Positions 7,664 through 18,774 of a stretch of 64,000 nucleotides of DNA are shown one piece after another. This stretch comes from Thermohalobaculum sp951813525 (GTDB lineage Bacteria > Pseudomonadota > Alphaproteobacteria > Rhodobacterales > Rhodobacteraceae): the NCBI GenBank assembly GCA_951813525.2, contig CATOTJ020000001.1, forward strand, positions 620,001 through 684,000. The letters run 5' to 3'. The notes beneath the pieces were generated by a model, which worked only from the letters and a program-made list of their open reading frames with translations, ran no database searches and was not told the origin of the DNA. Numbering within the stretch: position 1 is the first letter of the stretch; the number at the start of each line of letters is the position of its first letter. Both the position numbers and the translations under genes were made by a program.

Positions 7664-10240
7664 ATGTCACGGTATAATGCGCGCGAGGTCGAGCCGAAAT
7701 GGCAGCGGGCTTGGGAGACGGCGGGATCTTTTACCGCCGAACGCGATGAGAACCGGCCCAAATACTATGTGCTGGAGATGTTTCCCTATCCATCCGGACG
7801 CATCCATATGGGACATGTCCGGAATTATGCGATGGGCGATGTCGTTGCCCGGTACAAACGTGCGCGCGGGTTCAATGTGCTGCACCCGATGGGGTGGGAT
7901 GCGTTCGGGCTGGCAGCGGAAAACGCCGCTATGGAACGCGGCATTCACCCGAAGGACTGGACCTATTCCAACATCGCAACGATGCGGGATCAACTGAAGT
8001 CGATGGGGCTGAGTTTGGACTGGTCGCGCGAATTGGCGACGTGTGACCCGGAGTATAGCGGGCACCAGCAGGCGATGTTTCTGGACATGCTGGAGGCCGG
8101 GTTCGTTGCGCGTCGCAGCTCGGTCGTGAACTGGGATCCGGTTGATCAAACCGTTTTGGCGAATGAGCAGGTCATCGACGGGCGCGGCTGGCGGTCTGGT
8201 GCGGTGGTCGAGCGCCAGGAACGCGTGCAATGGGTGTTCCGTATTTCGGATATGGCTGAAGAACTGTTGGAAGCCATCGACGGTCTGAAAGAATGGCCTG
8301 AGAAAGTTCGCTTGATGCAGGCCAACTGGATCGGCCGGTCGGAAGGATTGCAATTCAGGTTCGATATCTCGGCCAATGATCTGGTCGAAACCGATACGCT
8401 GGAGGTCTACACCACCCGGCACGACACGCTGTTCGGGGCGAGTTTTGCTGCGGTATCGCCAGATCATCCACTGGCCCGCGAGCTGGAGGACAAAGTACCG
8501 GGCCTGAAGGACTTTGTGGCCGAGTGCCGGCGCATGGGCACGTCAGAGGAGGCCTTGGAGAAGGCCGAAAAGCGGGGTTTTAACACCGGGCTGAAGATGC
8601 GCCATCCGTTCGATGCCAATTGGGAGCTGCCAGTCTATGTGGCGAACTTTATCCTGATGGATTATGGGACCGGTGCAATCTTTGGTTGTCCGGCCCATGA
8701 TCAGCGGGATCTGGACTTCGCGCGGAAATACGGCTTGACCGTTGTCCCTGTTGTTTGTCCAGATGACCAGGCTGCCGCAGATTTTTCGGTCGAAAACGAG
8801 GCATATACCGGGGCCGGACGGATCATCAATTCGCAGTTCCTGGATGGCATGTCGATTGAAGATGCCAAGGCCGAGATGGCTACGCGGATCGAGGCAATCG
8901 ATCAGGGCGAGCGGAAGATCAACTATCGGTTGCGCGATTGGGGGATCTCGCGGCAGCGTTACTGGGGCGCGCCGATCCCGATCATCCATTGCCCGGAATG
9001 CGGCGCTCTGCCGGTGCCCAAAGACCAGTTGCCGGTGCGACTGCCCGAAGATGTCACCTTCGACCGGCCCGGCAACCCGTTGGACCGCCACGATGCCTGG
9101 CGGAATGTGCCCTGCCCCGCCTGCGGTACCGCGGCGCAGCGCGAAACCGATACGATGGACACGTTTGTCGACTCGTCCTGGTATTTTGCGCGGTTTACCA
9201 GCCCGGCTGCCGACACGCCGACGCGGGCTGAAGATGTCGGGTACTGGATGAATGTCGACCAATATATCGGCGGCGTCGAGCACGCGATTCTGCACCTATT
9301 GTATTCACGGTTCTATTGCCGGGCGATGGCGCGGACCGGGCATCTGCCAGAAAGTGCGGGCGAGCCGTTCAATGCCTTGTTCACGCAAGGAATGGTGACG
9401 CACGAAACCTATGAGCTGGATCAGTCCGGGGCGCCGGTCTATCTGACGCCGGACGAAATCGAGAAGCGCGACGATGGCAGCGCGGTTTCGCTTGAGGGAG
9501 GAAAACCGATCCTGATCGGACCGACGATCAAGATGTCGAAATCCAAGAAGAATGTGGTCGACCCCGAACTGATCATCGATCAGTACGGCGCGGACACTGC
9601 CCGGTGGTTCATGTTGTCGGACAGCCCGCCCGAACGCGACGTGGAATGGACTGCGGCGGGTGTCGAGGGCGCCTGGCGATTTCTGCAACGGGTTTGGCGG
9701 ACCGTCACAGAGGCATCGCTGGGGGACAAACCCGATGGCGTACTGGGGGCCAAAGCCACAGCGCTGCGGCGTGTAACGCACAGCGCGATCTCGGGCGTCA
9801 CCGAAGGGGTTGAAGGATTTGGTTTTAACAAGGCCGTTGCAAAGATCTATGAGCTTGCCAATGCATTGGGCAAAGCAAGAGCGGCTGGCCCCGATATGGA
9901 CTACGCGCGGCGCGAGGGCAGTGAAGTCCTGGCCCGGCTGATGGCGCCGATGGTGCCACATTTCGCCGAGGAGTTGTGGTCTTTGCTGGGTCACAAGTCG
10001 ATGGTGGTTGATGAGCCGTGGCCGGAGGCCGACATTTCGCTGACCACTTCGGACACGATTACATTGCCGATCCAGGTGAACGGGAAGAAGCGCGGCCAGG
10101 TCGAGATTGCCAAGGGTACAGATAATCAGGCTGTCGAGGCGGCTGCGCTGGCGGACCCGAAAATTGTACAGTTCCTGGATGGCCGCACTCCGAAAAAGGT
10201 AATTGTCGTTCCGGAGAGGATCGTTAATGTCGTACTTTAA
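7664..10240 (+). CDS. leuS: Leucyl-tRNA synthetase
   Basis: Charges tRNA-Leu with leucine in the cytoplasm; class Ia synthetase of 858 residues, the normal bacterial length. Signature motifs are the HIGH equivalent (YPSGRIHMGHVRN, residues about 43-55), the editing (CP1) domain in the middle (YTTRHDTLFG), a zinc-type CPECG...CPACG pair, the YIGGVEHAILHLLYSRF block and KMSKSKKN near residue 620. The C-terminal ending PKKVIVVPERIVNVVL is typical. ATG at 7664 follows AAGGAG with suitable spacing; upstream in-frame codons lack such a site. The last 14 bases overlap the start of lptE, so leuS, lptE and holA look like one operon. Confidence 0.98.
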   Translation: MSRYNAREVEPKWQRAWETAGSFTAERDENRPKYYVLEMFPYPSGRIHMGHVRNYAMGDVVARYKRARGFNVLHPMGWDAFGLAAENAAMERGIHPKDWTYSNIATMRDQLKSMGLSLDWSRELATCDPEYSGHQQAMFLDMLEAGFVARRSSVVNWDPVDQTVLANEQVIDGRGWRSGAVVERQERVQWVFRISDMAEELLEAIDGLKEWPEKVRLMQANWIGRSEGLQFRFDISANDLVETDTLEVYTTRHDTLFGASFAAVSPDHPLARELEDKVPGLKDFVAECRRMGTSEEALEKAEKRGFNTGLKMRHPFDANWELPVYVANFILMDYGTGAIFGCPAHDQRDLDFARKYGLTVVPVVCPDDQAAADFSVENEAYTGAGRIINSQFLDGMSIEDAKAEMATRIEAIDQGERKINYRLRDWGISRQRYWGAPIPIIHCPECGALPVPKDQLPVRLPEDVTFDRPGNPLDRHDAWRNVPCPACGTAAQRETDTMDTFVDSSWYFARFTSPAADTPTRAEDVGYWMNVDQYIGGVEHAILHLLYSRFYCRAMARTGHLPESAGEPFNALFTQGMVTHETYELDQSGAPVYLTPDEIEKRDDGSAVSLEGGKPILIGPTIKMSKSKKNVVDPELIIDQYGADTARWFMLSDSPPERDVEWTAAGVEGAWRFLQRVWRTVTEASLGDKPDGVLGAKATALRRVTHSAISGVTEGVEGFGFNKAVAKIYELANALGKARAAGPDMDYARREGSEVLARLMAPMVPHFAEELWSLLGHKSMVVDEPWPEADISLTTSDTITLPIQVNGKKRGQVEIAKGTDNQAVEAAALADPKIVQFLDGRTPKKVIVVPERIVNVVL

Positions 10241-10724
10241 CCGCCGACTTTTTCTGGCCGCGCTCGCTGGCGCGGCCCTGGCCACGTCCGGCTGCCTGCG
10301 GCCGATGCTGGCCAAGGACGGGCCTGCCGGAAAGCTGCGCGGGAGAATAGCGCTTCCAGATGTCAGCGACAGGTTCAGTTATTTCCTGGATGAAAGCCTG
10401 GTGAAACGGCTGGGGCGCACAACCGCGTCCGACTTTCGATTGGATATAGTGCGTCAGGTGTCGGAGCGCGGCGTTGCGATTGCCCAGGACAATTCGGCAA
10501 CCCGGATCACGCTGCTGGTTGAAGCCTCGTGGCAATTGGTGCGTCTGCGAGACGGCGCGCCGGTGCTCTCGGATCAGATCGCGCTGCAGTCGGGGTATAA
10601 TGCGACCACATCGCTTTATGCGACGCGGCAAACACGGCGGGACATCGAGCGGCGGCTTGCGTTGGACCTGGGTGCGCGGATTGCCCGGGCAATTCAGGCA
10701 CAGGCGGGCGAGATCACTGCATGA
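10227..10724 (+). CDS. lptE: LPS-assembly lipoprotein LptE
   Basis: Outer-membrane lipoprotein that plugs LptD and helps deliver lipopolysaccharide to the cell surface. The 165 residues start with an Arg-Arg signal and lipobox (AALATSGC). The body matches the compact alphaproteobacterial LptE (LRGRIALPDVSDRFSYFL, LVKRLG...DFRLDI, and the late ATRQTRRDIERRLALDLGARI). Position between leuS and holA is the conserved arrangement. ATG at 10227 lies inside the end of leuS and is served by GAGAGGA at 10213-10219. The stop overlaps the holA start by 4 nt. Confidence 0.9.
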   Translation: MSYFNRRLFLAALAGAALATSGCLRPMLAKDGPAGKLRGRIALPDVSDRFSYFLDESLVKRLGRTTASDFRLDIVRQVSERGVAIAQDNSATRITLLVEASWQLVRLRDGAPVLSDQIALQSGYNATTSLYATRQTRRDIERRLALDLGARIARAIQAQAGEITA

Positions 10725-11719
10725 AGATCCCAGGCCGCGATGCGGGTCGCTTTTGCGCATCGCCGCCAGAGGGACTTTGTGGGGCATTGCTGTATGGGCC
10801 GGATCAGGGATTGGTCGCTGCGCGGCGTCAATCGTTGTTCAACGGCGTGGGCCCGGAGTCTGAATTGACGCGGATCGAACCCGGTGCAGCGCGGCGAGCC
10901 CCTGCAAGTGTGGAAGCGGCGCTGACGATGCAGGGATTTTTCTCGGGCCGGCCTGTCGTATTGATTGAAGGCGGGACCGATGGCCTTGCCAAAGGCCTGG
11001 CTCCGGTTCTGTCGGAGCTGACGCCGGACGATGGTTTTTTGATCGTCACTGCCGATACGCTGCCGGCGCGCTCTTCGTTAAGGAAGCTGTTCGAAACCGG
11101 CGGCAATCTTGCGGCGGTCCCGGTCTACAACGAGCGAATGGACGGGCGGGAGATCGAAACATTGTTGCAGTCCCGGGGGCTGACCTGCGGCGCAACTGGA
11201 GATGCGCTGGCTGTTCTGACCGGGCTGGCCAATGATATGGATCATGGCAGCTTCGCACGCTTTTTGGATCTGATTGCGATCCAGGCGCTGGGCCGGACCA
11301 GGCCGATTGAAGCGGCGGATATTGATGGCTTGGCGCCGCGCGGTCTGGATGGAGATGTAGACCAGTTCGTCAACGCGGTCGCGGGTGGAGCTGCAGCGGC
11401 CTTGGGCCCGGCATTGCGGCGATTGGAGGCAAGTGGCACCGCGCCTGTTGGGTTGGCCATAGCACTACAACGTCACTTCAGGATGCTGTTGACGGCACAG
11501 ACAGCCGATGGCGGGATCGCCGCAGTCCGGCCGCCGATCCTGGGGCCGCGCAGAGATCAGGTTCAGCGACAGATGCGGCAGTGGAACACGGGCCGGCTGG
11601 AGCAGGCAAATAGGTTGTTGTTTGAGACCGATGGACGTCTGCGATCATCAGCGCCAGCGCCTGGCTATGCCGTTTTGGAGCGCGCGGCATTGAGGCTGGC
11701 CATCATGGCTGGGCGGTGA
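10721..11719 (+). CDS. holA: DNA polymerase III subunit delta
   Basis: Clamp-loader subunit that opens the beta sliding clamp during replication. The 332-residue length fits. Seen in the sequence are GALLYGPDQGLVAARR near the N-terminus (family equivalent of the fL.G.D..l..e block), LTMQGFFSGRPVVLIEGG, and the C-terminal PVGLAIALQRHFRMLL with an R-rich helical collar domain. It is the last gene of the leuS-lptE-holA run and converges on parB. In the 132 bp that follow I see no clear terminator. Confidence 0.92.
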   Translation: MKIPGRDAGRFCASPPEGLCGALLYGPDQGLVAARRQSLFNGVGPESELTRIEPGAARRAPASVEAALTMQGFFSGRPVVLIEGGTDGLAKGLAPVLSELTPDDGFLIVTADTLPARSSLRKLFETGGNLAAVPVYNERMDGREIETLLQSRGLTCGATGDALAVLTGLANDMDHGSFARFLDLIAIQALGRTRPIEAADIDGLAPRGLDGDVDQFVNAVAGGAAAALGPALRRLEASGTAPVGLAIALQRHFRMLLTAQTADGGIAAVRPPILGPRRDQVQRQMRQWNTGRLEQANRLLFETDGRLRSSAPAPGYAVLERAALRLAIMAGR

Positions 11720-11851
11720 TGGGTGGCTGCTCCCGATGTTCACCGGCTTTGTGCGACATCTTCATAAGATATTGAAATCATTTGGTTTTTAAGGCGGTGT
11801 TATAGCGGCACCTACCTGAAATTCTGGGGTACACAACTGAGCCCGGGCACG

Positions 11852-12736
11852 TCATTCGGTGAGTTTCTGGCACAGCCGATCCAGGTCATCGAGATCTTTG
11901 TACCGAATGCGCATTTCTCCGCCGCCCACTGGAGCGTGATCGATCTGAACCCGCATTTTGATGGCCGCCGAAAGATCGCCTTCGATCATCCTGGTATCTG
12001 CATCCTTTTCTGTCCGGCGCCGGTTCGAACGTGTTTTTCGCCCTTCCGGGACTTTCCGGGCCAGGTCTTCGACTTGGCGAACAGTCAAGCCCTGCGCGAC
12101 GGCGCGCTCGGCCAGACCGGTCGGATCAGCGGCATTGATCAACGCCCTTGCATGTCCTGCCGATAGCTTACCATCCCGAACCAAGCGGATGATCTGTTCC
12201 GGCAACGCAAGAAGACGCATCAAATTGGCGAGATGGCTGCGGCTTTTGCCAACGATTTCAGCCAATTCTGCCTGAGTGTAGCCGAAATTGTCGATCAGCT
12301 GACGGTAACCGTTTGCCTCTTCGATTGGATCAAGATCAACGCGCTGCACATTCTCGATGATGGCAAGCTCGAGAAGCTGTTTATCGTTAATCTCTCTGAC
12401 AACTGCCGGCAGTGCGTGCAGACCTGCGCGCTGTGCAGCGCGCCAACGTCTTTCACCGGCGACGATTTGGTAGCGCCCGTCTGCCCCGGGCGCATGCCGA
12501 AGTACAACCGGCTGGATTACGCCGTGACGGCGGACCGAAGAAGCGAGTTCTTCGAGATCTGCTTCGCGGAAATTTGTACGTGGCTGTTCAGGATTGGCGT
12601 CAATCAGATCAATCGGGATGGTTGAGGGTGTGATGTTGTTTTCGATCGGCTGCTGACCTTCACCGCTCGCCATTTGATCACCCAGCAAGGCCGAGAGACC
12701 CCGGCCCAATGCCTTGCGTTGCACTTTGCGCGCCAT
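11852..12736 (-). CDS. parB: Chromosome-partitioning protein ParB
   Basis: CTP-dependent DNA clamp that loads at parS and spreads to organise the origin region for segregation. The 294 residues show LGRGLSALLGD at the N-terminus, the ParB/Srx core with the CTP-binding GERRWRAAQRAG motif, IIENVQRVDLDPIEEA, and the helix-turn-helix (YTQAELAEIVGKSRSHLANLMRL written here in part: QAELAEIVGKS). A basic linker (KTRSNRRR) leads to the dimerisation domain. It lies 10 bp behind parA, and parS-like palindromes are found 1.4 and 3.3 kb away, so cis context agrees with function. Confidence 0.97.
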   Translation of the reverse strand: MARKVQRKALGRGLSALLGDQMASGEGQQPIENNITPSTIPIDLIDANPEQPRTNFREADLEELASSVRRHGVIQPVVLRHAPGADGRYQIVAGERRWRAAQRAGLHALPAVVREINDKQLLELAIIENVQRVDLDPIEEANGYRQLIDNFGYTQAELAEIVGKSRSHLANLMRLLALPEQIIRLVRDGKLSAGHARALINAADPTGLAERAVAQGLTVRQVEDLARKVPEGRKTRSNRRRTEKDADTRMIEGDLSAAIKMRVQIDHAPVGGGEMRIRYKDLDDLDRLCQKLTE

Positions 12737-12746
12737 TCAATGCTCC

Positions 12747-13565
12747 TTAAGCGGCGGATCGATAGCCTTCTCGTTGAAGGAACTCCTGCGCCATTTGCAG
12801 ATATGCCTGACTGCCGGCACAGTCCGGGTCGTAAACGATTGCGGGAAGCCCATGACTGGGCGCTTCCGAGAGACGTACATTCCTGGGGATCATCGTCTCG
12901 AACACATCCGCGCCGAGATTGGCGCGGACGTCTTCGGCAACCTGCCGCGACAGGCGGTTTCGATGGTCCACCATCGTCAAAACGATCCCGCCGACGCGAA
13001 GATATGGGTTGAGGCCGCCCTGGATTTGTCGAATGGTCGCAAGAAGTTGCGTCAGTCCTTCGAGCGCAAAGAACTCCGCTTGAAGTGGGACTATCAAGCG
13101 GTCCGCTGCTGCCAGGGCATTCACCGTCAACAGATTGAGAGACGGCGGGCAATCGATAAGGACATAATCGAACCCTTCCAAGGTCGGTTCGCTGGCGCCC
13201 GATGGTTTCAGGAGCGATTTCAAGCGGGTTGCGCGGTCCGGCTTGGAGAGAAGTTCGGCGTCAAGACCAGAGAGATCGGTCGAGCCGGGAACCAGAAAAA
13301 GATGGTCGACAGGCGTTCCAATCATTGTGCCGGCAAGGGAATGTGTCTCGTTCAGAACGTCATAAATCGTTGATGCGCGATCGGTCGCAAATGATCCCAA
13401 ACCTGTGGAGGCGTTTCCCTGTGGATCCATGTCAAGCAAGAGGCATTTCAACCCGTTTTGCGCGAGCGCCGCACCAAGATTGACGATTGTTGTGGTTTTG
13501 CCGACGCCGCCCTTCTGGTTTGCGATCGCGATGATGCGCGTTTTTTTGCGATCAGATCGGTTCAT
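12747..13565 (-). CDS. parA: Chromosome-partitioning ATPase ParA
   Basis: Deviant-Walker ATPase that moves ParB-bound origins along the nucleoid. The 272 residues contain ANQKGGVGKTTT (signature Lys18 and Walker Lys23), LLDMDPQGNASTG for the switch/Walker A', and VLIDCPPSLNLLT as Walker B. The ending RGEYRS-type tail (FLQREGYRSAA) is typical. It overlaps rsmG by 4 nt and is followed closely by parB, forming the classic mnmG-rsmG-parA-parB order read on the minus strand. Confidence 0.97.
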   Translation of the reverse strand: MNRSDRKKTRIIAIANQKGGVGKTTTIVNLGAALAQNGLKCLLLDMDPQGNASTGLGSFATDRASTIYDVLNETHSLAGTMIGTPVDHLFLVPGSTDLSGLDAELLSKPDRATRLKSLLKPSGASEPTLEGFDYVLIDCPPSLNLLTVNALAAADRLIVPLQAEFFALEGLTQLLATIRQIQGGLNPYLRVGGIVLTMVDHRNRLSRQVAEDVRANLGADVFETMIPRNVRLSEAPSHGLPAIVYDPDCAGSQAYLQMAQEFLQREGYRSAA

Positions 13566-14185
13566 GGCAGCGCCGATAGATTGTTGATCTGGAGGATGGC
13601 GCCTTCAGGATCAGTAATGCTCGGGTGAGAATTCACGTCAAAGCTCCACTGCTGCTTGGCAGCTTCGATTTCGGTCGTCGCCGATCGGCCTTTGTGAAGA
13701 AGGAGCGTCGTTGTTTCACCGACGAATGGGACTGCATCGCGCATCAGGCGTGGTAATGGCGCATAGGCGCGCGACGAGACGACATCAAACGCCTGTACTT
13801 TGACGTCTTCAGCGCGCTCGGCGACGACTTCGACCGGCACACTCATCTGGCGACTGGCTTCCCGGAGAAATGCTGCTTTCCTTTTGTCTGCATCAAGAAG
13901 GACAAACCGGGTATTGCGTTCAGACTGTTGCAGCATCGTCGCTACGACCAAGCCCGGAAGCCCCGCTCCGGTACCGAGATCCAACCAGGATGCCGCACTG
14001 ACGGGAGCATGATTAACGAGTTGCCCACTGTCAGCGATATGGCGCTCCCAGAGAGAGTCGGTCTCCGTCGGACCCATTAAGTTTATGGCGCGCGACCACT
14101 TCTGCAGAAGTGCGGCATATAGATCGAGGCGTTCCATCGTTTCACGTGAAACATCGAAAGCCGTGCGAAAGGCCTCTCGGTTCAC
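13562..14185 (-). CDS. rsmG: 16S rRNA m7G527 methyltransferase RsmG
   Basis: Methylates N7 of G527 in 16S rRNA using SAM. The 207 residues show LLQKWSRAINL, WERHIADSGQL, the SAM-binding WLDLGTGAGLPGL, and FDVVSSRAYAPLPRL. The N-terminal FDVSRETMERL is encoded by a parS-like palindrome (14138-14153), a well-known peculiarity of this gene family. Both ends are coupled by 4-nt overlaps, upstream with mnmG and downstream with parA. Confidence 0.97.
   Translation of the reverse strand: MNREAFRTAFDVSRETMERLDLYAALLQKWSRAINLMGPTETDSLWERHIADSGQLVNHAPVSAASWLDLGTGAGLPGLVVATMLQQSERNTRFVLLDADKRKAAFLREASRQMSVPVEVVAERAEDVKVQAFDVVSSRAYAPLPRLMRDAVPFVGETTTLLLHKGRSATTEIEAAKQQWSFDVNSHPSITDPEGAILQINNLSALP
14138..14153. 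promoter_or_regulatory. parS: parS-like site 1 (inside rsmG)
   Basis: A 14-bp perfect palindrome GTTTCACGTGAAAC (14139-14152) matching the parS consensus TGTTTCACGTGAAACA at 15 of 16 positions. It is embedded in codons 11-16 of rsmG, 1.4 kb from parB. This is the expected ParB nucleation site. Confidence 0.9.
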
Positions 14186-16035
14186 CCTGCTCGCTCCAAA
14201 TCTTTGCGCCGCGCAACGCCGGCCAGGAGAACCAAAGCCGCCGGGGTCATCCCTTCCACCCTTGACGCCTGATCAATCGAAAGCGGCCTGATATTGGACA
14301 GCTTCTCCCGGAGCTCGCCGGATAACCCGGGTAACGAAGAGTAGTCTAAATCCGCTGGCAATTGAGCAGCGCCCGCCAAATGCTTGTTCTCACGTTGGGA
14401 GCGCTCCAGATACGGCTCGTACCGCGCCGAATTCACCAAAAGATCCAGCGCCCAGTTCGGGCTATCTGAAAGATCCGGCCACAGCATCCTGAGATCGCCT
14501 ATGGTCAGCTCTGAAAGCCGCGCGACTTCGCTAAAGGCTCGCTTCCGCCCATCTATCGCGACGTTCGCGCCGACATCCGTCAGTGCTTCAGGGGTTGCGG
14601 ATAGGCCCTTTGTGCGCTGTCGAAGATCGGTAAGCGCGTCGCGGCGGTGCGAGAATGCTTCTCGCCGCTCCTGGCCGACACACCCCGCCTCGATGCCAAG
14701 GTCAGTCAATCGCTCCGGTGCGTTATCGACGCGCAGATGTAGTCTGTTTTCCGCCCGGGATGTAAACATGCGATAAGGCTCCGACACCCCCCTGGTCACG
14801 AGATCATCAACCATCACGCCGATATAGGACTGTGAACGATCAAGTGTTACCGGATCACGCGATGTCAGCCTTGCGCCCGCATTCAATCCGGCGAGCAAAC
14901 CCTGGGCCGCAGCCTCTTCATACCCGGTCGTGCCGTTGATCTGACCTGCAAGAAAAAGCCCATCAATCGCCTTTAGCTCAAGTGTCGGCCAAAGTGACCG
15001 TGGATCGACATAGTCGTATTCAACGGCATACCCCGGTTGCAGAATCTCGGCATTTTCGAGACCTGCAATGCTTCGGATATAGTCGAATTGAACGTCTTCA
15101 GGCAGTGATGTCGATAACCCGTTCGGATACACCCGGTCGCTGGTAAGCCCTTCAGGCTCCAAAAAAATCTGATGGGAACTCTTGTCCGGGAACCGGTCGA
15201 TCTTATCCTCGATTGACGGACAGTATCGCGGGCCGATCCCCTCTATGCGGCCACTATACATCGCCGATCGCATCAGGTTTTTACGAACAATTTCATGCGT
15301 CTCGGTATTTGTAAGGGTGATATGGCAGCTGATCTGCCGGGCAGTGACGCCTTCACTCAGCATCGAAAACAGCGATGGATCTTCGTCGCCGCGTTGCTCG
15401 TCCAGTTGCGAGAAGTCGATCGAGCCCTGCCGCAGTCGCGGCGGCGTGCCGGTCTTCAACCGGCCGATGGGCAGATCGAGGCCGCGGATCCGGTCGGCAA
15501 GTTTATTCGCAGCGGCATCACCAACGCGTCCGCCCTGCATCACTTTATCGCCAATGAACAGACGGCCACCCAGGAAGGTTCCTGTTGTCAATACAACGGT
15601 ACCACCAGCAATCGTTGTGCCATCGGCGAGTGATACGCCCGTGATACGATCACCTGCAACAATCAGGTCGTCGACTTCTCCTTCGACAATCTGCAATGAC
15701 GGCATTGTCTTAAGTTGGTGCGCGATAGCGCTCTTATAGAGCGCGCGATCACATTGCGCCCTGGGCCCCCGGACAGCCGGTCCGCGACGCCGGTTCAACA
15801 GCCTGAACTGAATTCCGGCGGCGTCCGCTGCGCGGCCCATCAAACCGTCGAGCGCATCTACTTCGACAACTAGGTGGCCTTTCCCGACACCGCCGATTGC
15901 CGGATTACAGGACATCTCGCCGATACGGTCTGCCTTTTGCGTCACCAGAAGCGTTGGCACACCAAGCCGTGCACCAGCATGCGCGGCTTCAACGCCCGCA
16001 TGTCCCCCTCCGACAACGATCAACCTATGTTTCAT
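14182..16035 (-). CDS. mnmG: tRNA uridine 5-carboxymethylaminomethyl modification enzyme MnmG (GidA)
   Basis: FAD-dependent partner of MnmE in wobble-uridine (cmnm5U34) modification. The 617 residues include the FAD fold VVGGGHAGVEAA, the MSCNPAIGGVGKGHL block, GTFLGGRLFIG, RLKTGTPPRL, the long SRAENRLHLRVDNA segment, and the C-terminal helical domain (DYSSLPGLSGELREKL...ASRVEGMTPAALV). Length is normal. A parS-like palindrome covers the start codon. The mnmE stop lies 12 bp upstream of this start, so the two partner genes are neighbours, and rsmG follows with a 4-nt overlap. Confidence 0.98.
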   Translation of the reverse strand: MKHRLIVVGGGHAGVEAAHAGARLGVPTLLVTQKADRIGEMSCNPAIGGVGKGHLVVEVDALDGLMGRAADAAGIQFRLLNRRRGPAVRGPRAQCDRALYKSAIAHQLKTMPSLQIVEGEVDDLIVAGDRITGVSLADGTTIAGGTVVLTTGTFLGGRLFIGDKVMQGGRVGDAAANKLADRIRGLDLPIGRLKTGTPPRLRQGSIDFSQLDEQRGDEDPSLFSMLSEGVTARQISCHITLTNTETHEIVRKNLMRSAMYSGRIEGIGPRYCPSIEDKIDRFPDKSSHQIFLEPEGLTSDRVYPNGLSTSLPEDVQFDYIRSIAGLENAEILQPGYAVEYDYVDPRSLWPTLELKAIDGLFLAGQINGTTGYEEAAAQGLLAGLNAGARLTSRDPVTLDRSQSYIGVMVDDLVTRGVSEPYRMFTSRAENRLHLRVDNAPERLTDLGIEAGCVGQERREAFSHRRDALTDLRQRTKGLSATPEALTDVGANVAIDGRKRAFSEVARLSELTIGDLRMLWPDLSDSPNWALDLLVNSARYEPYLERSQRENKHLAGAAQLPADLDYSSLPGLSGELREKLSNIRPLSIDQASRVEGMTPAALVLLAGVARRKDLERAG

Positions 16036-16043
16036 GTGAAACA
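16028..16043. promoter_or_regulatory. parS: parS-like site 2 (across the mnmG start codon)
   Basis: TGTTTCATGTGAAACA at 16028-16043 matches the parS consensus at 15 of 16 positions; the single change creates the ATG (read on the other strand) of mnmG at 16033-16035. It is 1.9 kb from site 1, and the pair would act as a small parS cluster near the inferred origin. Confidence 0.8.
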
Positions 16044-16047
16044 GGCC

Positions 16048-17362
16048 CTACTTCCCAAGACAGAATGCACCAAAGACAGTGTCCAATACCGCCTCTGTAT
16101 CGATTCGACCAACAAGGAACTCCAGCTTTCTCGCCGCACGGCGGAGTTCTTCAGCAATTATCTCTGGCTCACCGCCAGCGGTAAGCGCCAAGGCCCCCTC
16201 AAGCGCTTCGACAGATCCGGCAACCGCATCCTCATGACGCAGATGCGCCAGCGTTCCCGCACCATTCGCCATCGGGACCAATCTGCGCTCCAAATCAGCC
16301 AGCAGCTCATCGATACCCTGCCCGTCAATGGCCGACAAAGCAGCGCCGTCCCCAACGTCGCCAAGATCGGCCTTTGACTGAACCCACAAATCATCGACCT
16401 GAAGAACCGACCCGACCCGTGCATCAGACACCGTATCTGCCGACCACAGCACGATCCTCAGATCCGCATTCGCAGCACGATCCAGCGCACGATCAATTCC
16501 AAGCTTTTCATTCTCGTCCTCCGACTGCCGGATACCCGCTGTGTCGAGGAAAGTAACCGGCAGCCCGCCAAGATCGTATCTGACCTCGATCACATCACGG
16601 GTCGTTCCCGGAACGTCGGAAACGATCGCCGCTTCGCGTCCCGAGAGATAGTTCAACAAAGACGACTTTCCGACATTCGGCGGGCCGACAATCGCAACCT
16701 CGAACCCATCGCGCACACGTTTTGCACCACGGGACTGCTGCAGTTCCCGTTTCAGCTCCACGATCAAACTGTCCAGAATTTCACGAACCTCCGGACGAAC
16801 GTCGACCGGTACTTCCTCGTCGACCCAGTCAATCGTCACCTCGATCAAGGCACAGGCCCGCAATATTTCGGCGCGCCAGCGCTCGGCGAGGTCGGAGACA
16901 GATCCTGACATTATGCGGATTGCCTGGCGCCTCTGCGCCTCGGTCTCGGCCGCAATCAGATCAGCAAGACCTTCCAATTCGGGCAGGCCCATCTTCTGGG
17001 CTTCAAACGCACGCCGCGCGAACTCGCCGGGTTCGGCCAACCGGCAGCCCAGATCGCGCAGTCTGTCGCTGATCGCTGCGACAACCGCACGGCCCCCATG
17101 GCAATGTATTTCTGCCATCGCTTCGCCGGTAAAACTTTGTCCGTCACGGAAAAGGACAACCATCGCGTCATCCAAACGATGACCTTCGTCTGTCAGGACC
17201 CATCTCCGGCTCAAACGGCGCGGTGACGGTAAGGCGCCATCAATCAGCGCTGCGACGGCTTCGTGTGAGCTCGTCCCAGACAATCGGAAAACACAGATCG
17301 CGGAAGCGCCGACTCCGGTGGCCGGTGCGAAAATCGTATCCAAATCCTGCCCCAAGGCACCC

Positions 17363-17370
<8 letters not shown>
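16048..17370 (-). CDS. mnmE: tRNA modification GTPase MnmE (TrmE)
   Basis: GTPase that, with MnmG, modifies U34 of certain tRNAs. The 440 residues comprise an N-terminal formyl-THF-binding domain (TIFAPATGVGASAICVFRLSG), a helical domain, an inserted G domain (GPPNVGKSSLLN, DVPGTTRD, DTAGIR) and the family C-terminal motif FCLGK with the conserved Cys. The lower copies of G4 (VQSKADL) are also visible. It overlaps the rho stop by 8 nt. Start at 17370 is the only Met close to the conserved DTIFAPATG block. Confidence 0.97.
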
Positions 17371-18628
<1,258 letters not shown>

Positions 18629-18774
18629 GACTCGGTCCAGCCGTCTACGGGATCGAAAAAAGGTGGGATCTCGGGCCCGAAAGGAGGGAAACGCAGCTCG
18701 GGCGCGCCGCTGCGGGCCAACCTATAAGCCCAGTCTCAGAGGAATGTCAATGCACCTTCGCCGCCGACTGGCGA

